A stretch of DNA of 50,841 nucleotides from positions 1-50,841 of the forward strand of contig CACFLX010000010.1 in assembly GCA_902567235.1 (NCBI GenBank), read 5' to 3'. A program made the position numbers and the translations under genes. Below the pieces are notes generated by a model. The model saw only the letters and a list, made by a program, of their open reading frames with translations, had not been told where the DNA came from and searched no databases. The stretch comes from an uncultured Pelagibacteraceae bacterium (lineage in GTDB: Bacteria > Pseudomonadota > Alphaproteobacteria > Pelagibacterales > Pelagibacteraceae). Shown one piece after another: positions 35,975 to 44,560 of the stretch (within the stretch, counting starts at the first letter, position 1; every line of letters begins with the position of its first letter).

Positions 35975-36544
35975 TTAATTCGTTTTTCTTGTTACATCCT
36001 CAACTATAGCAGAAATACTACTATTATTTACTTCAACTCCTATTAATTGTTTAATTAGATCTGAAGATGTTTCAGATGCAATTTTTCTAATTTTTTCTGG
36101 AGATTTATTTTTTAAATCTAATATTTCTTTTTCTGCTTTATTTATTTCTTCGTTGATTTCTTTTTCAAGATTTTCCCTTTTTTTATCCACATCTTTTAAT
36201 ATTTTCTCTCTTGCTTTATTAAAGTAATCTTTTGCTTCATTTTTACTATTAAGAATTAATTGATCATATTCTTTTAATTTTTTATCACTCTCCTCTCGCT
36301 GTTTTTCAGCTGCTTCAATATTTTCTGATATTTGTGCTTTTCTTACCTCTAGGTTTTCACTTATTTTTGGTAAAACCAATTTTGATAATAATATAAACAT
36401 TATTCCAAAAGTAATTATTAACCAAAAGATTTGTGAAAACCAAAACTCTGGATTAAGTTGTGGCATTCCTCCACTTTCAGCACTTTCTACATACGAAAAT
36501 AATAGAAAGTAAATTAATAGTGATTGAGAAAATCTTAAAAACAT
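35975..36544 (-). CDS. atpF': F0 ATP synthase subunit b'
   Basis: A 189-aa second stalk subunit. It has a hydrophobic N-terminal extension that looks like a signal sequence (residues 1-22), then GGMPQLNPEFWFSQIFWL leading to the membrane helix, and a long charged coiled segment. That GMPQL(N/D)...FW motif is typical of the alphaproteobacterial b' (sometimes named atpG or atpF2). It lies 3 bp after atpE. Confidence 0.92.
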   Translation of the reverse strand: MFLRFSQSLLIYFLLFSYVESAESGGMPQLNPEFWFSQIFWLIITFGIMFILLSKLVLPKISENLEVRKAQISENIEAAEKQREESDKKLKEYDQLILNSKNEAKDYFNKAREKILKDVDKKRENLEKEINEEINKAEKEILDLKNKSPEKIRKIASETSSDLIKQLIGVEVNNSSISAIVEDVTRKTN

Positions 36545-36547
36545 TAA

Positions 36548-36775
36548 TTAAAATGCAAATAAAATTATCAGTGCAACAACTAAACCAAATAAACCAGTAG
36601 CTTCTGCTAATGCAAAACCTAATAGTAAGTTTGGAAATTGTTTTTGAGCTGCTGATGGGTTTCTCATTGCTCCAGAAAGGTAATTACCAAATATAATACC
36701 AATTCCTACTCCAGCACCTGCCAACGCTATCGCTGCAAGTCCTGCTCCGATCATCTTTGCTGCTTCTAGTTCCAT
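36548..36775 (-). CDS. atpE: F0 ATP synthase subunit c
   Basis: A 75-aa two-helix proteolipid that forms the rotor ring. The first helix is Gly/Ala-rich (AAIALAGAGVGIGIIFGNYL), the loop carries the expected RNPSAAQ, and the second helix has the ion-binding Glu in GFALAEATGLFGLV (near 59). I see no sign of the Gln/Ser set of sodium-binding rings, so it is probably proton-coupled. A ribosome site AGGAGG lies just upstream of the ATG, fitting its high copy number. Confidence 0.96.
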   Translation of the reverse strand: MELEAAKMIGAGLAAIALAGAGVGIGIIFGNYLSGAMRNPSAAQKQFPNLLLGFALAEATGLFGLVVALIILFAF

Positions 36776-36794
36776 TATATCCTCCTATAAATTG

Positions 36795-37529
36795 TTAATG
36801 GTGTAAATTTAATGCATCATTTAAATAGATGCAGGTTAATATTGCAAAAACATAAGCTTGAAGAAAAGCAACTAGTATCTCCAAACCTGTTAAAGCTACC
36901 GAAAAGCCAAGCGGTAACCACCCACCGACTATTCCAAGGCTAATAACAAAACCTCCGAATACTTTCATCATTGTATGACCTGCCATCATATTAGCAAACA
37001 ATCTAACTGATAAGCTTACAGGTCTACTTAAATAAGAAATCACTTCAATTACCACTATTAATGGCAAAAGAACAACAGGAACTCCACTTGGTACAAATAG
37101 TTTTAAGTACCCGAACCCATGTTTAATAAAACCAATTATGGTAACACCAAAAAAAATAAATGCCGCTAAAACAAAAGTAACAATAATATGACTAGTTACT
37201 GTAAATGCATAAGGAATCATACCAAACATATTGCAAAATAATACAAACATAAACAAAGAAAATATAAATGAAAAATAAGGTTTGGCTTTTGATCCAGCCG
37301 TGTCACTTATCATTTTGGATACAAAAGTATAACTTAGTTCAGCAAGTAGTTGAATTTTGTTTGGTATTAAAGAATTTTTTTTTGAACCCAAATTAAATAT
37401 AATTAATACTGCCAGGGAACTAATTACCATAAACAAACTTGCATTAGTAAAAGATAAATCAACTTCACCTATTTTTATTTCTGGACCAATTCTATATACG
37501 TTGAATTGGTACATTGGATTTGATGCCAT
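36795..37529 (-). CDS. atpB: F0 ATP synthase subunit a
   Basis: A 244-aa membrane subunit with five or six helices that forms the proton half-channels. The essential Arg lies in PVSLSVRLFANMMAGHTMM (near 170-188), and the conserved C-terminal helix carries EILVAFLQAYVFAILTCIYL. It follows atpI by 17 bp and precedes atpE by 19 bp. Confidence 0.97.
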   Translation of the reverse strand: MASNPMYQFNVYRIGPEIKIGEVDLSFTNASLFMVISSLAVLIIFNLGSKKNSLIPNKIQLLAELSYTFVSKMISDTAGSKAKPYFSFIFSLFMFVLFCNMFGMIPYAFTVTSHIIVTFVLAAFIFFGVTIIGFIKHGFGYLKLFVPSGVPVVLLPLIVVIEVISYLSRPVSLSVRLFANMMAGHTMMKVFGGFVISLGIVGGWLPLGFSVALTGLEILVAFLQAYVFAILTCIYLNDALNLHH

Positions 37530-37546
37530 TTTTATTCTCTAATAAA

Positions 37547-37822
37547 TTACTTTTGCATATTCTTTGCAGATCTAATTACGTTTAATATTCCAGCAATTAC
37601 ACCAACAAAAAAAAATATTAAAATTAACCAAGGTTTAGTACCAAACCAATTGTCCAAAATAAACCCAATAATTGTCCCAACAGCAACTGCAGCCACTAGC
37701 TCTGTGCTTAATTTAAAAGCTTCTCCAAAATTTGAATTTTTCTGGTTTTTTTGATTATTTTTACTTTTATTTATCTTTTTTTTTGCAATTTCTAGGCGAG
37801 TATTGAATGAGTCATTAGGCAT
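37547..37822 (-). CDS. atpI: ATP synthase assembly protein AtpI-like
   Basis: A 91-aa protein with a charged N-terminus and two helices separated by a short loop (VAVGTIIGFILDNWFGTKPW then ILIFFFVGVIAGILN). This is the AtpI/Atp-zeta-type pattern; AtpI helps assemble the c ring and may carry magnesium or calcium. It heads the F0 run and abuts smc on its upstream side with no spacing. Confidence 0.9.
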   Translation of the reverse strand: MPNDSFNTRLEIAKKKINKSKNNQKNQKNSNFGEAFKLSTELVAAVAVGTIIGFILDNWFGTKPWLILIFFFVGVIAGILNVIRSAKNMQK

Positions 37823-40219
37823 CTAAGCAACCATACTCTCAGCTTTTTGCAAGTCAACTGCAACAAGCTGGCTAACTCCTTTTTCTGGCATTGTTACTCC
37901 GTAAAGTCTATCCATTTTTGACATAGTTAAAGCATGGTGAGTGACTATTATAAATCTAGTACTTGTAATTTTTGTAAGTTCAGAAAGAAGATTGCAAAAT
38001 CTTGTTACGTTTGCATCATCAAGTGGTGCGTCAACTTCATCGAGAACACATATAGGAGATGGATTACTTAAAAATACCGCAAATATTAAAGATAGAGCTG
38101 TTAGTGCTTGTTCACCACCAGATAGCAATGTAATTGATTGCAATCTTTTTCCTGGTGGACTAACTAAAAGTTCTAATCCTGCATCAAGTGGGTCATCAGA
38201 GTCTACCAATTCAAGTTTTGCATTTCCACCGTTAAAAAGTTTTGTGTATACCTCATTAAACTTTCTATTTACTTTTTCAAAAGCTTCAAGAAGCCTTTCC
38301 CTTCCTTTTTGATTTAGTTCATTAATACCTTCTTTTAATTTTAAAATAGCAGTCACAAGATCTTGCCTATCTTGTTCCATTTTTTTTATTTCACTTTCAT
38401 ATTTTTCTGTTTCTTCATCAGCTCTTAAATTTACAGAACCTAATTTTTCTCTTGTTCTCTTTTTTTCATCTAATAACTCTTCTTGAGTTACAGCGTCAGG
38501 AAATTCTTCATTTTTTTCAAGATTAGAAAATTCCAAAATATTATTCTCATTTAATCCTAATTCACTATCAACTCTATCCAATAAATCATTTTTCCTTTTT
38601 TTAAGTCCTTCTATAGTTGCCCCTGAACTTGCTTTTCTTTCTCTTATTTGAATTGTGTCTTCTTTTGTTTTATTTAACTCAGAATTTAAATTAAGTATTT
38701 TAACATCAGTTTCTTCTATGATTACTTCATTCTCTTGTTTTTCTTTTTCTGCCAATCTTAAACTTTCTGAAATTTGTCCTTTTTTTTCTGCTTGAGATTG
38801 TGGTTGTTTTTCTAATTCTTCAAGCTTTTTAATTAATTTTATTTTTCTTTCATTGAGCTCATTAATCATTTTCTCTGAATTTATTAAAAGATTTTTCCAG
38901 CTTTCAGTTTCTTTTTCTATAACTTTTATTCTTTCATTTCTTTTAACAGATTCTTTTTTTATGTTTTGGTTTTTACTGTAACTATCAGCGTATTCTTCAA
39001 TAATTAATTTACAATTATCAAGGACGTTTAATGCTTCATCATTTTTCTGCGCCTTTATTAGTTCTTTAACCTTTTCAATCTCTTGGTTTAATCTATTTTT
39101 TGAATTATCTAAATCCTCATTAGATTTTTTTTCCGTATCATAGTATTTTGAATCAATTTCAATTAATTCATGCTTTTCTTCCTTGAGCCTTTTTTCATTT
39201 GAATTTGCATCTATTACTATACTTTTTTCCCGATCAATATCTTCATCGATTGTTTTAATTGAAGATTTTATATTAGCTATTTCTTCTGTTATTCTTTCAT
39301 TTTCTTCGTCAAGACTTTTTAGTTCTAAATTAAGCCTTTGTATTTTTGAAATATTTTCTATATTTTTATTTCTTACTGGGCTAACTTTTTCATTTTCTAA
39401 GTTGACTTGTTTTTCTAATTCCTCAATTTTATCATTAAATTTTTTAACCTCAGTTTCAGCATCATTATTTATCTGATTTTCAAGATTAATTTCATTTTCA
39501 ATATCTTTGAGTTTTAAATAATAAAGACCAGCTTCAATTTTTTTTATTTCCTCAGATATCAATTTATATTTTGCAGCTTCTTCTGCTTGTTTTTGTAATC
39601 CAGCTAATTGTTTTTCTTGTTGTCTTCTGAGTTCATCAGCTCTTTTTAAATTATTTTCGGCAGCACTGAGTCTTAGCTCTGCTTCGTGTCTACGCGCATG
39701 TAGTCCGGAAATTCCTGCAGCTTCTTCAAGTATAGCTCTTCTATCCACCGGTTTTGCTGTAACTAGCGCTCCTATCCTTCCTTGACTAATTAATGACGGA
39801 GAATGAGCTCCTGTAGATAGGTCAGCAAAAAACATCTGTGCATCTTTAGCCCTTACTTCTTTATCATTAATATAAAATTTTGATCCTTTATCTTTTTCTA
39901 TTTTTCTTCTTACTTGAATTTCTTCCATATCTTTAAATTGAAAAGGTCCATTTTTATTTTCATTTGAAAGAGATACTGAAACTTCAGCAATATTTTTCGA
40001 AGGTTTATTGGATGTACCTGAAAAAATTACATCTTCCATTCCAGAACCTCTCATACTTTTTGCAGAGGTTTCTCCCATACACCACCTAAGAGATTCAACT
40101 ATATTAGATTTACCGCAACCGTTAGGACCAACTATTCCTGTTAAGCCATCTTCAATTAAAAAATTTGTCTTCTCAGCAAAAGATTTAAATCCATTAAGTT
40201 GGATTTTTTTAAACTCCAT
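37823..40219 (-). CDS. smc: Chromosome segregation protein SMC, short form without a visible hinge
   Basis: A 798-aa ABC-type SMC ATPase; family members are usually about 1,150-1,200 aa. The N-terminal head has GFKSFAEKT, Walker A GPNGCGKSN (31-39) and SQGRIGALVTAKPVDRR. The C-terminal head has the signature LLSGGEQALTALSL (near 695) and Walker B CVLDEVDAPLDD (near 722). Between them about 460 residues are Glu/Lys-rich coiled coil, and I find no globular hinge of the usual size. Ends and motifs are intact, so this looks like a real short form. It lies between a DsbA-like gene and atpI, in the conserved mutY-dciA-dsbA-smc cluster. scpA and scpB are not in the window. Confidence 0.93.
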   Translation of the reverse strand: MEFKKIQLNGFKSFAEKTNFLIEDGLTGIVGPNGCGKSNIVESLRWCMGETSAKSMRGSGMEDVIFSGTSNKPSKNIAEVSVSLSNENKNGPFQFKDMEEIQVRRKIEKDKGSKFYINDKEVRAKDAQMFFADLSTGAHSPSLISQGRIGALVTAKPVDRRAILEEAAGISGLHARRHEAELRLSAAENNLKRADELRRQQEKQLAGLQKQAEEAAKYKLISEEIKKIEAGLYYLKLKDIENEINLENQINNDAETEVKKFNDKIEELEKQVNLENEKVSPVRNKNIENISKIQRLNLELKSLDEENERITEEIANIKSSIKTIDEDIDREKSIVIDANSNEKRLKEEKHELIEIDSKYYDTEKKSNEDLDNSKNRLNQEIEKVKELIKAQKNDEALNVLDNCKLIIEEYADSYSKNQNIKKESVKRNERIKVIEKETESWKNLLINSEKMINELNERKIKLIKKLEELEKQPQSQAEKKGQISESLRLAEKEKQENEVIIEETDVKILNLNSELNKTKEDTIQIRERKASSGATIEGLKKRKNDLLDRVDSELGLNENNILEFSNLEKNEEFPDAVTQEELLDEKKRTREKLGSVNLRADEETEKYESEIKKMEQDRQDLVTAILKLKEGINELNQKGRERLLEAFEKVNRKFNEVYTKLFNGGNAKLELVDSDDPLDAGLELLVSPPGKRLQSITLLSGGEQALTALSLIFAVFLSNPSPICVLDEVDAPLDDANVTRFCNLLSELTKITSTRFIIVTHHALTMSKMDRLYGVTMPEKGVSQLVAVDLQKAESMVA

Positions 40220-40226
40220 TCGCTTC

Positions 40227-40808
40227 TTATATCAGTTTTTCTATAGTTTTTTTTAATTTTTTATAGTTATGAGGATTATCAAACTTTTTATCATTAATTA
40301 TTAGAGTAGGGGTTGCTTCAATATTGAATTTTTTTACTGCACTGATTCGATCATTTAATACATGATCTTCAATATTTTTATCATTTAAGCAACTTTCAAT
40401 ATCTAATCCGCTTTCATTTTTTGTAATAAGATTTTTTAAGTGTTTATTAATATCTTCTATAGTTTTTCCTCGAACCCATTTTTTTTGGTTTTCATATAAA
40501 AAATGAAGAAGATCAGTTTTTCCATCATTTTTACAATGTGCTAATTTCGAAGCATTTAGAGCAGCCAAATCTAATGGAAAGCTTCTAAATTCAATTTTAA
40601 CCAAACCATTATCTATAAAATCCTTTTTCAATTTTGGATAAACTTCTTTGTGAAAGTCAGCACAATGACCACATGTTAATGATTCATAAACTATTATCTT
40701 TACCTTGGCGTCAACATTTCCTTCATATAAGGGCTTAATTTTTATTTCTGATAAAGCAGACTCGAAATAAAGAAACACTAATGAAAATATTAATATTATT
40801 TGTTTCAT
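40227..40808 (-). CDS. DsbA-like periplasmic thiol:disulfide oxidoreductase
   Basis: A 193-aa thioredoxin-fold protein with a signal peptide (about residues 1-20). It has the active-site CGHC (SLTCGHCADFHKE, near 43-55), a DsbA-type helical insert, and the cis-proline loop EATPTLIIN (near 170). It probably makes or rearranges disulfides in the periplasm. Two extra Cys (in AHCKND and ESCLND) might form a structural pair. It overlaps dciA by 4 bp and precedes smc by 7 bp, a linkage common in alphaproteobacteria. Confidence 0.9.
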   Translation of the reverse strand: MKQIILIFSLVFLYFESALSEIKIKPLYEGNVDAKVKIIVYESLTCGHCADFHKEVYPKLKKDFIDNGLVKIEFRSFPLDLAALNASKLAHCKNDGKTDLLHFLYENQKKWVRGKTIEDINKHLKNLITKNESGLDIESCLNDKNIEDHVLNDRISAVKKFNIEATPTLIINDKKFDNPHNYKKLKKTIEKLI

Positions 40809-41287
40809 TTTTTTTTAAAAAGATTGCTTAATTCTATTAAAGATTTTTTTATTTTATTATTTTTTATCTTAGAAATTTTTTCTTTATACTCATTATTTGT
40901 CGCATCTTTGCTTAATTTTTCTTTTAACCCAGTTTCTTCGCTTTCAAAAGTTACAAATTTTAATTTTTTTACAGCATTATAGCCCAAGTAACTATTTAAT
41001 TTTTCCAAAATAGATTTTTTTGAGTACTCTAAATCAACTTCATGTCCTCTTTTTACCATTATGAGCAAATAGCTTGGACCTAAAGTATTTGAGTTTTTAA
41101 ATGATTTTGGAAAACAGATCTTAAATAATTCATCACCAACAATATATCTCCAGTTGTCCAGTGTTTCTGAATAAATATGACCTTTTTTGCTAATTATTTT
41201 TTTAACATTTTTTGGCAAAGTATTTTTAAATGATCTTAACCCTTGAATGGTTTTGTATCTATGCTTAGTATTATTTTTAAATTCCAT
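40805..41287 (-). CDS. DciA-like DUF721 protein
   Basis: About 160 aa. The N-terminal half carries the DUF721 pattern: LDNWRYIVGDELFKICFPKSF (quoted in part: WRYIVGDELFKICFP) followed by LLIMVKRGHEVDLEYSKKSI. DciA proteins load or regulate the replicative helicase DnaB in bacteria that lack DnaC. The C-terminal third is charged and unconserved. I place the start at 41287 (MEFKNN), since the longer reading would run into mutY; the two start codons abut exactly. The cluster order mutY/dciA/dsbA/smc supports the call. Confidence 0.82.
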   Translation of the reverse strand: MEFKNNTKHRYKTIQGLRSFKNTLPKNVKKIISKKGHIYSETLDNWRYIVGDELFKICFPKSFKNSNTLGPSYLLIMVKRGHEVDLEYSKKSILEKLNSYLGYNAVKKLKFVTFESEETGLKEKLSKDATNNEYKEKISKIKNNKIKKSLIELSNLFKKK

Positions 41288-42277
41288 ATGAATAATCAAA
41301 GTATAACAAAAGAAATTCTGAATTGGTATGATAATAACAAGAGAATTTTACCTTGGAGAAAACATTTAACAAAAAAGCAGAAACAATATTTTACTTTAGT
41401 TAGTGAAATAATGCTTCAGCAAACACAAGTAAAAACAGTAATACCTTATTTTAATAATTTTATTAAAAAAATTCCAAATCTTAAAATACTTGCAAAAACA
41501 AATGATCGAAAACTTTTGAAATGTTGGGAAGGACTTGGATACTACTCTCGAGCAAGGAATTTAAAAAAAACAGCAAAAAAAATAATAAAAGAATTCAATG
41601 GTAATTTACCAAATAAGATTGAGGAATTAAAATTATTACCTGGAATTGGTGAATATACTTCTACAGCAATAATGGCTATTGCATTTAATAAACAATTTAT
41701 ACCGCTTGATGGAAACGTTGAAAGAATTCTAAAAAGAATTTTCTATTTGAAAAATGTAAAAGAAATTAGCAAAGATAATTTATATAAAAAAAAATTTTTT
41801 TTTGGAAAATCTAATAGGCCTAGTGATTATGCTCAGGCAATAATGGAAATTGGAGCTTTAATTTGCAAACCATTAAATCCTTTGTGTTATGAATGTCCAC
41901 TCAGAAAAAGTTGCTTAGCATATAAAAAAAAGGATTTTACCCTAACATCAAAAAATAAATTTAATAAAATAAAATATTTTGAGGCAGATATATACAAAAG
42001 TAAAAATAAGTATTTACTAATTAAAAATAATAAATTTAATTTTTTAAGAAATTTATTAATTTTCCCAATGAGAGAAATTGATCAAAAGCAATTTAAATCA
42101 TCTTTAAATAAAAGAATAAATATTAAAATGTCCAATATGGATATGAAGATTGCAATCAATAAAAAAAATAGAAAAAAATATTTAAGCAATAGTTTCTTAT
42201 TAGATAAAGATGATATCAAAAAGCATATATTGCCATCTTTTACAAAAAAAATTTTTAAATCAATTATAAGATATTAA
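41288..42277 (+). CDS. mutY: A/G-specific adenine glycosylase MutY
   Basis: About 329 aa. It removes adenine mispaired with 8-oxoguanine. Visible are the catalytic Glu40 in SEIMLQQTQV, the helix-hairpin-helix LLPGIGEYTS (near 117-125), Asp141 in PLDGNVERIL, and a [4Fe-4S] set Cys193, Cys200, Cys203 and Cys209 (C-x6-C-x2-C-x5-C). A NUDIX-like C-terminal domain is much diverged. I start at the ATG at 41288, which gives the family N-terminus; an in-frame upstream ATG at 41243 would lie wholly inside dciA. No leader sequence remains between the two divergent starts. Confidence 0.96.
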   Translation: MNNQSITKEILNWYDNNKRILPWRKHLTKKQKQYFTLVSEIMLQQTQVKTVIPYFNNFIKKIPNLKILAKTNDRKLLKCWEGLGYYSRARNLKKTAKKIIKEFNGNLPNKIEELKLLPGIGEYTSTAIMAIAFNKQFIPLDGNVERILKRIFYLKNVKEISKDNLYKKKFFFGKSNRPSDYAQAIMEIGALICKPLNPLCYECPLRKSCLAYKKKDFTLTSKNKFNKIKYFEADIYKSKNKYLLIKNNKFNFLRNLLIFPMREIDQKQFKSSLNKRINIKMSNMDMKIAINKKNRKKYLSNSFLLDKDDIKKHILPSFTKKIFKSIIRY

Positions 42278-43410
42278 TGAAAAAAATTGCAATTATAGGA
42301 GCGGGAATTTCAGGTTTATTTTTTGCAAATCTTTTAGAAAAAGATAAATCCTATTCCTATAAAATTTATGAAAAAAAAACTTCTTTAGATCTAAACGATG
42401 GATATGGAATTCAACTATCAACAAATAGCATTACACTATTAAATAAAATAGGTTTTCAGAAAATGAATGCAAGCGATGTTTATTTTCCAAGAAAAGTAAA
42501 TTTTTTTGATGCAAAGAATTCAAAAAAAATTTGTGATGTTGATTTATCTCAATTTAATAATCAGAGCAATCGATACACCACGTTAAAAAGATCAAAACTT
42601 ATTAAATTTCTTTTGGAAAACATTCCTGTTGAAAAATTCAATTACAATTCAAATCTTACTGATATTAAAAATCTAGATAAATTGTCACTATCTTTCAGAG
42701 ATAAAAAAAATGAAGAATTCGATTATGTAGTCGCTTCAGATGGAGTGTACTCAAGAACTAAACAGATTTTATTTAAAGATGAGGGTCTTCCAAAATATTT
42801 TAACTCAATTGTATTAAGAGGAAATATTAATAACTTTAAAAATTTTGATATTTCATTGTATTTAGGGGCAAATTTTCACTTCGTAATTTATCCTATCAAT
42901 CAAAATAAAGAATTTAATTTTATCTCAATTATTAGAAAAGAACTAATTCAAGAAGAAATCACAAATAGAAATATATTTAAAGACACTACTTTTATGAATA
43001 ATTTATTAAATCAGATTTCTTCAAAATCAGATTTAAATTTATCTGAACAAGTAAAAGATATTAAGTGTTTTCCAATTTTTGTAAGCAAAAAAATTCAAAT
43101 ACCCGAGTTAAAAAATATTTTTTTAACTGGTGACGCATTTTATTCATTTCCACCATCATTTGCACAAGGTGCGTCTCAATCAATTGAAGGTGCATATGAA
43201 CTTTTTGATGATTTGAAAAATAATTCATCGAATTACTACAAAACAAGAATTTTGAAGACTAAACAAATAAATTTTAGATCCTCACTGAATCACTTTACTT
43301 TTCATCTTTCAAATCCTGTAAATATTTTTTTTAGAGATTTTTTTTTAAAATACTTGTCTAAAAATAAAAGTTTTTTAGAAAATTATTTAGGTAAAATTTA
43401 TAACAACTAG
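42277..43410 (+). CDS. FAD-dependent aromatic-type monooxygenase
   Basis: A 377-aa flavoprotein of the PHBH/UbiH-like class. It has the dinucleotide motif IAIIGAGISGLFFANLL (4-20), an SDGVYSRTK segment (near 153-161, the DG motif) and the late FAD motif LTGDAFYSFPPSFAQGASQS (near 281-300). The likely reaction is NAD(P)H-dependent hydroxylation of an aromatic or ring compound; a role in ubiquinone synthesis is possible but unproven. It shares one base with mutY and its stop shares a CTAG palindrome with convergent ccrM. Confidence 0.85.
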   Translation: MKKIAIIGAGISGLFFANLLEKDKSYSYKIYEKKTSLDLNDGYGIQLSTNSITLLNKIGFQKMNASDVYFPRKVNFFDAKNSKKICDVDLSQFNNQSNRYTTLKRSKLIKFLLENIPVEKFNYNSNLTDIKNLDKLSLSFRDKKNEEFDYVVASDGVYSRTKQILFKDEGLPKYFNSIVLRGNINNFKNFDISLYLGANFHFVIYPINQNKEFNFISIIRKELIQEEITNRNIFKDTTFMNNLLNQISSKSDLNLSEQVKDIKCFPIFVSKKIQIPELKNIFLTGDAFYSFPPSFAQGASQSIEGAYELFDDLKNNSSNYYKTRILKTKQINFRSSLNHFTFHLSNPVNIFFRDFFLKYLSKNKSFLENYLGKIYNN

Positions 43411-44480
43411 TTTCCTGGTCTTAGACGTTGTCTAAGTTCATCAATTGGTTTTAAACTATTTCCTGATTGATAATGCCAATACGTCCAACCGTTACAGCTT
43501 TCAGCACCTAATATTTGAGCTGCTACTTTATGAATTGATCCTGCATTCTGCTTGCATTTAATACTTCCATCAACCATAACTTTTGCATAAATTTTTTTTT
43601 TTTGATCATAGATTTCTGTTCCAGGTTTAATTACTCCTAATTCAATTAATGAACCAAAAGGAATTCTAGGCTTAGATTTGTTATTTTTGATTGTATCTAA
43701 GTATTCATCTCTAATTATATTTGCATTTTTTATTCTTTTGTTAGCAACTTCAAAATATAGTTTTTCTTTTTCAATTCCAAAATAAGATCGACCTAATTTT
43801 TTTGAGACTACTGCCGTTGTTCCTGATCCTAAAAATGGATCTAATATAAAATCATCTTTATTTGAAGATGCCAATATTATTCTATGAAGTAAAGCCTCTG
43901 GTTTTTGAGTTGAATGAATTTTTACTCCATTATTTTTTAATCTTTCTTTACCGTTACATATGGGTAAATTCCAAGTTGATCTCATTTGCAAATCATCATT
44001 GAAAGATTTCATTGATTGATAGTTAAAAGTATACTTTGATTTTTTACTTTTTGACGCCCAGATCAATGTTTCATGAGCATTCGTAAATCTAGTACCCCTG
44101 AAGTTTGGCATTGGATTATTTTTATTCCAGATTACATCATTTAAAATCCAAAAACCTAAATCTTGAATTATTTTACCAACTCTAAATATATTATGATAAC
44201 TCCCAATTACCCAAATAGATCCATTTTTTTTTAAAATTCTTTTGCATTCACTTAACCATTCATTTGTAAATTTATCGTATGTTTTAAAACTTTCAAATTG
44301 ATCCCACTTATCATTTACTGCATTAACTTTTGATCTATCTGGCCTGACTAAACTATTTTGTAATTGTAAATTGTAAGGTGGATCTGCAAAAATTATATCA
44401 AATGTTTCATCAGGAATTTTTTTTAATTCTTTAAGACTATCCCCGTTGATAATTTTGTTATGTAAGTTTTTAGTAACCAT
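43407..44480 (-). CDS. ccrM: CcrM-type adenine-N6 DNA methyltransferase (GANTC)
   Basis: A 357-aa beta-class adenine methylase. The catalytic DPPYNLQL (33-40) precedes the SAM-binding DPFLGSGTTAVVSKKLG (near 218), the beta-class order. The C-terminal domain (from about residue 265), with VMVDGSIKCKQNAGSIHKVA and SCNGWTYWHYQSG, is the extension typical of CcrM. CcrM methylates GANTC and controls the cell cycle in Caulobacter. The upstream region contains a strong promoter packed with GANTC sites. No restriction enzyme gene accompanies it, so it is an orphan methylase. Confidence 0.96.
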   Translation of the reverse strand: MVTKNLHNKIINGDSLKELKKIPDETFDIIFADPPYNLQLQNSLVRPDRSKVNAVNDKWDQFESFKTYDKFTNEWLSECKRILKKNGSIWVIGSYHNIFRVGKIIQDLGFWILNDVIWNKNNPMPNFRGTRFTNAHETLIWASKSKKSKYTFNYQSMKSFNDDLQMRSTWNLPICNGKERLKNNGVKIHSTQKPEALLHRIILASSNKDDFILDPFLGSGTTAVVSKKLGRSYFGIEKEKLYFEVANKRIKNANIIRDEYLDTIKNNKSKPRIPFGSLIELGVIKPGTEIYDQKKKIYAKVMVDGSIKCKQNAGSIHKVAAQILGAESCNGWTYWHYQSGNSLKPIDELRQRLRPGN

Positions 44481-44492
44481 TTTTAAAAATCA

Positions 44493-44521
44493 ATTAGACT
44501 CCAGTGTGGATTCCGCGTCAA
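44493..44521 (-). promoter_or_regulatory. Strong sigma-70-type promoter of ccrM, overlapped by GANTC sites
   Basis: On the minus strand TTGACG (44516-44521) and TCTAAT (44493-44498) are exactly 17 bp apart, each with one mismatch to consensus. A GANTC site lies between them (44509-44513) and another (44497-44501) overlaps the -10. Two more sites lie upstream at 44541-44545 and 44569-44573. The predicted start is only about 5-6 bp from the ccrM ATG, so the message would be almost leaderless. Control by CcrM's own methylation is inferred. Confidence 0.75.
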
Positions 44522-44560
44522 CCAGAGATTGAAAAAAATGGACTCGTTTTGTTGTAAGAT

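Noticed and set aside
41243-41287. Longer N-terminus for mutY starting inside dciA
   Set aside because: The extra residues match no MutY start, and the ATG at 41288 gives the standard N-terminus.
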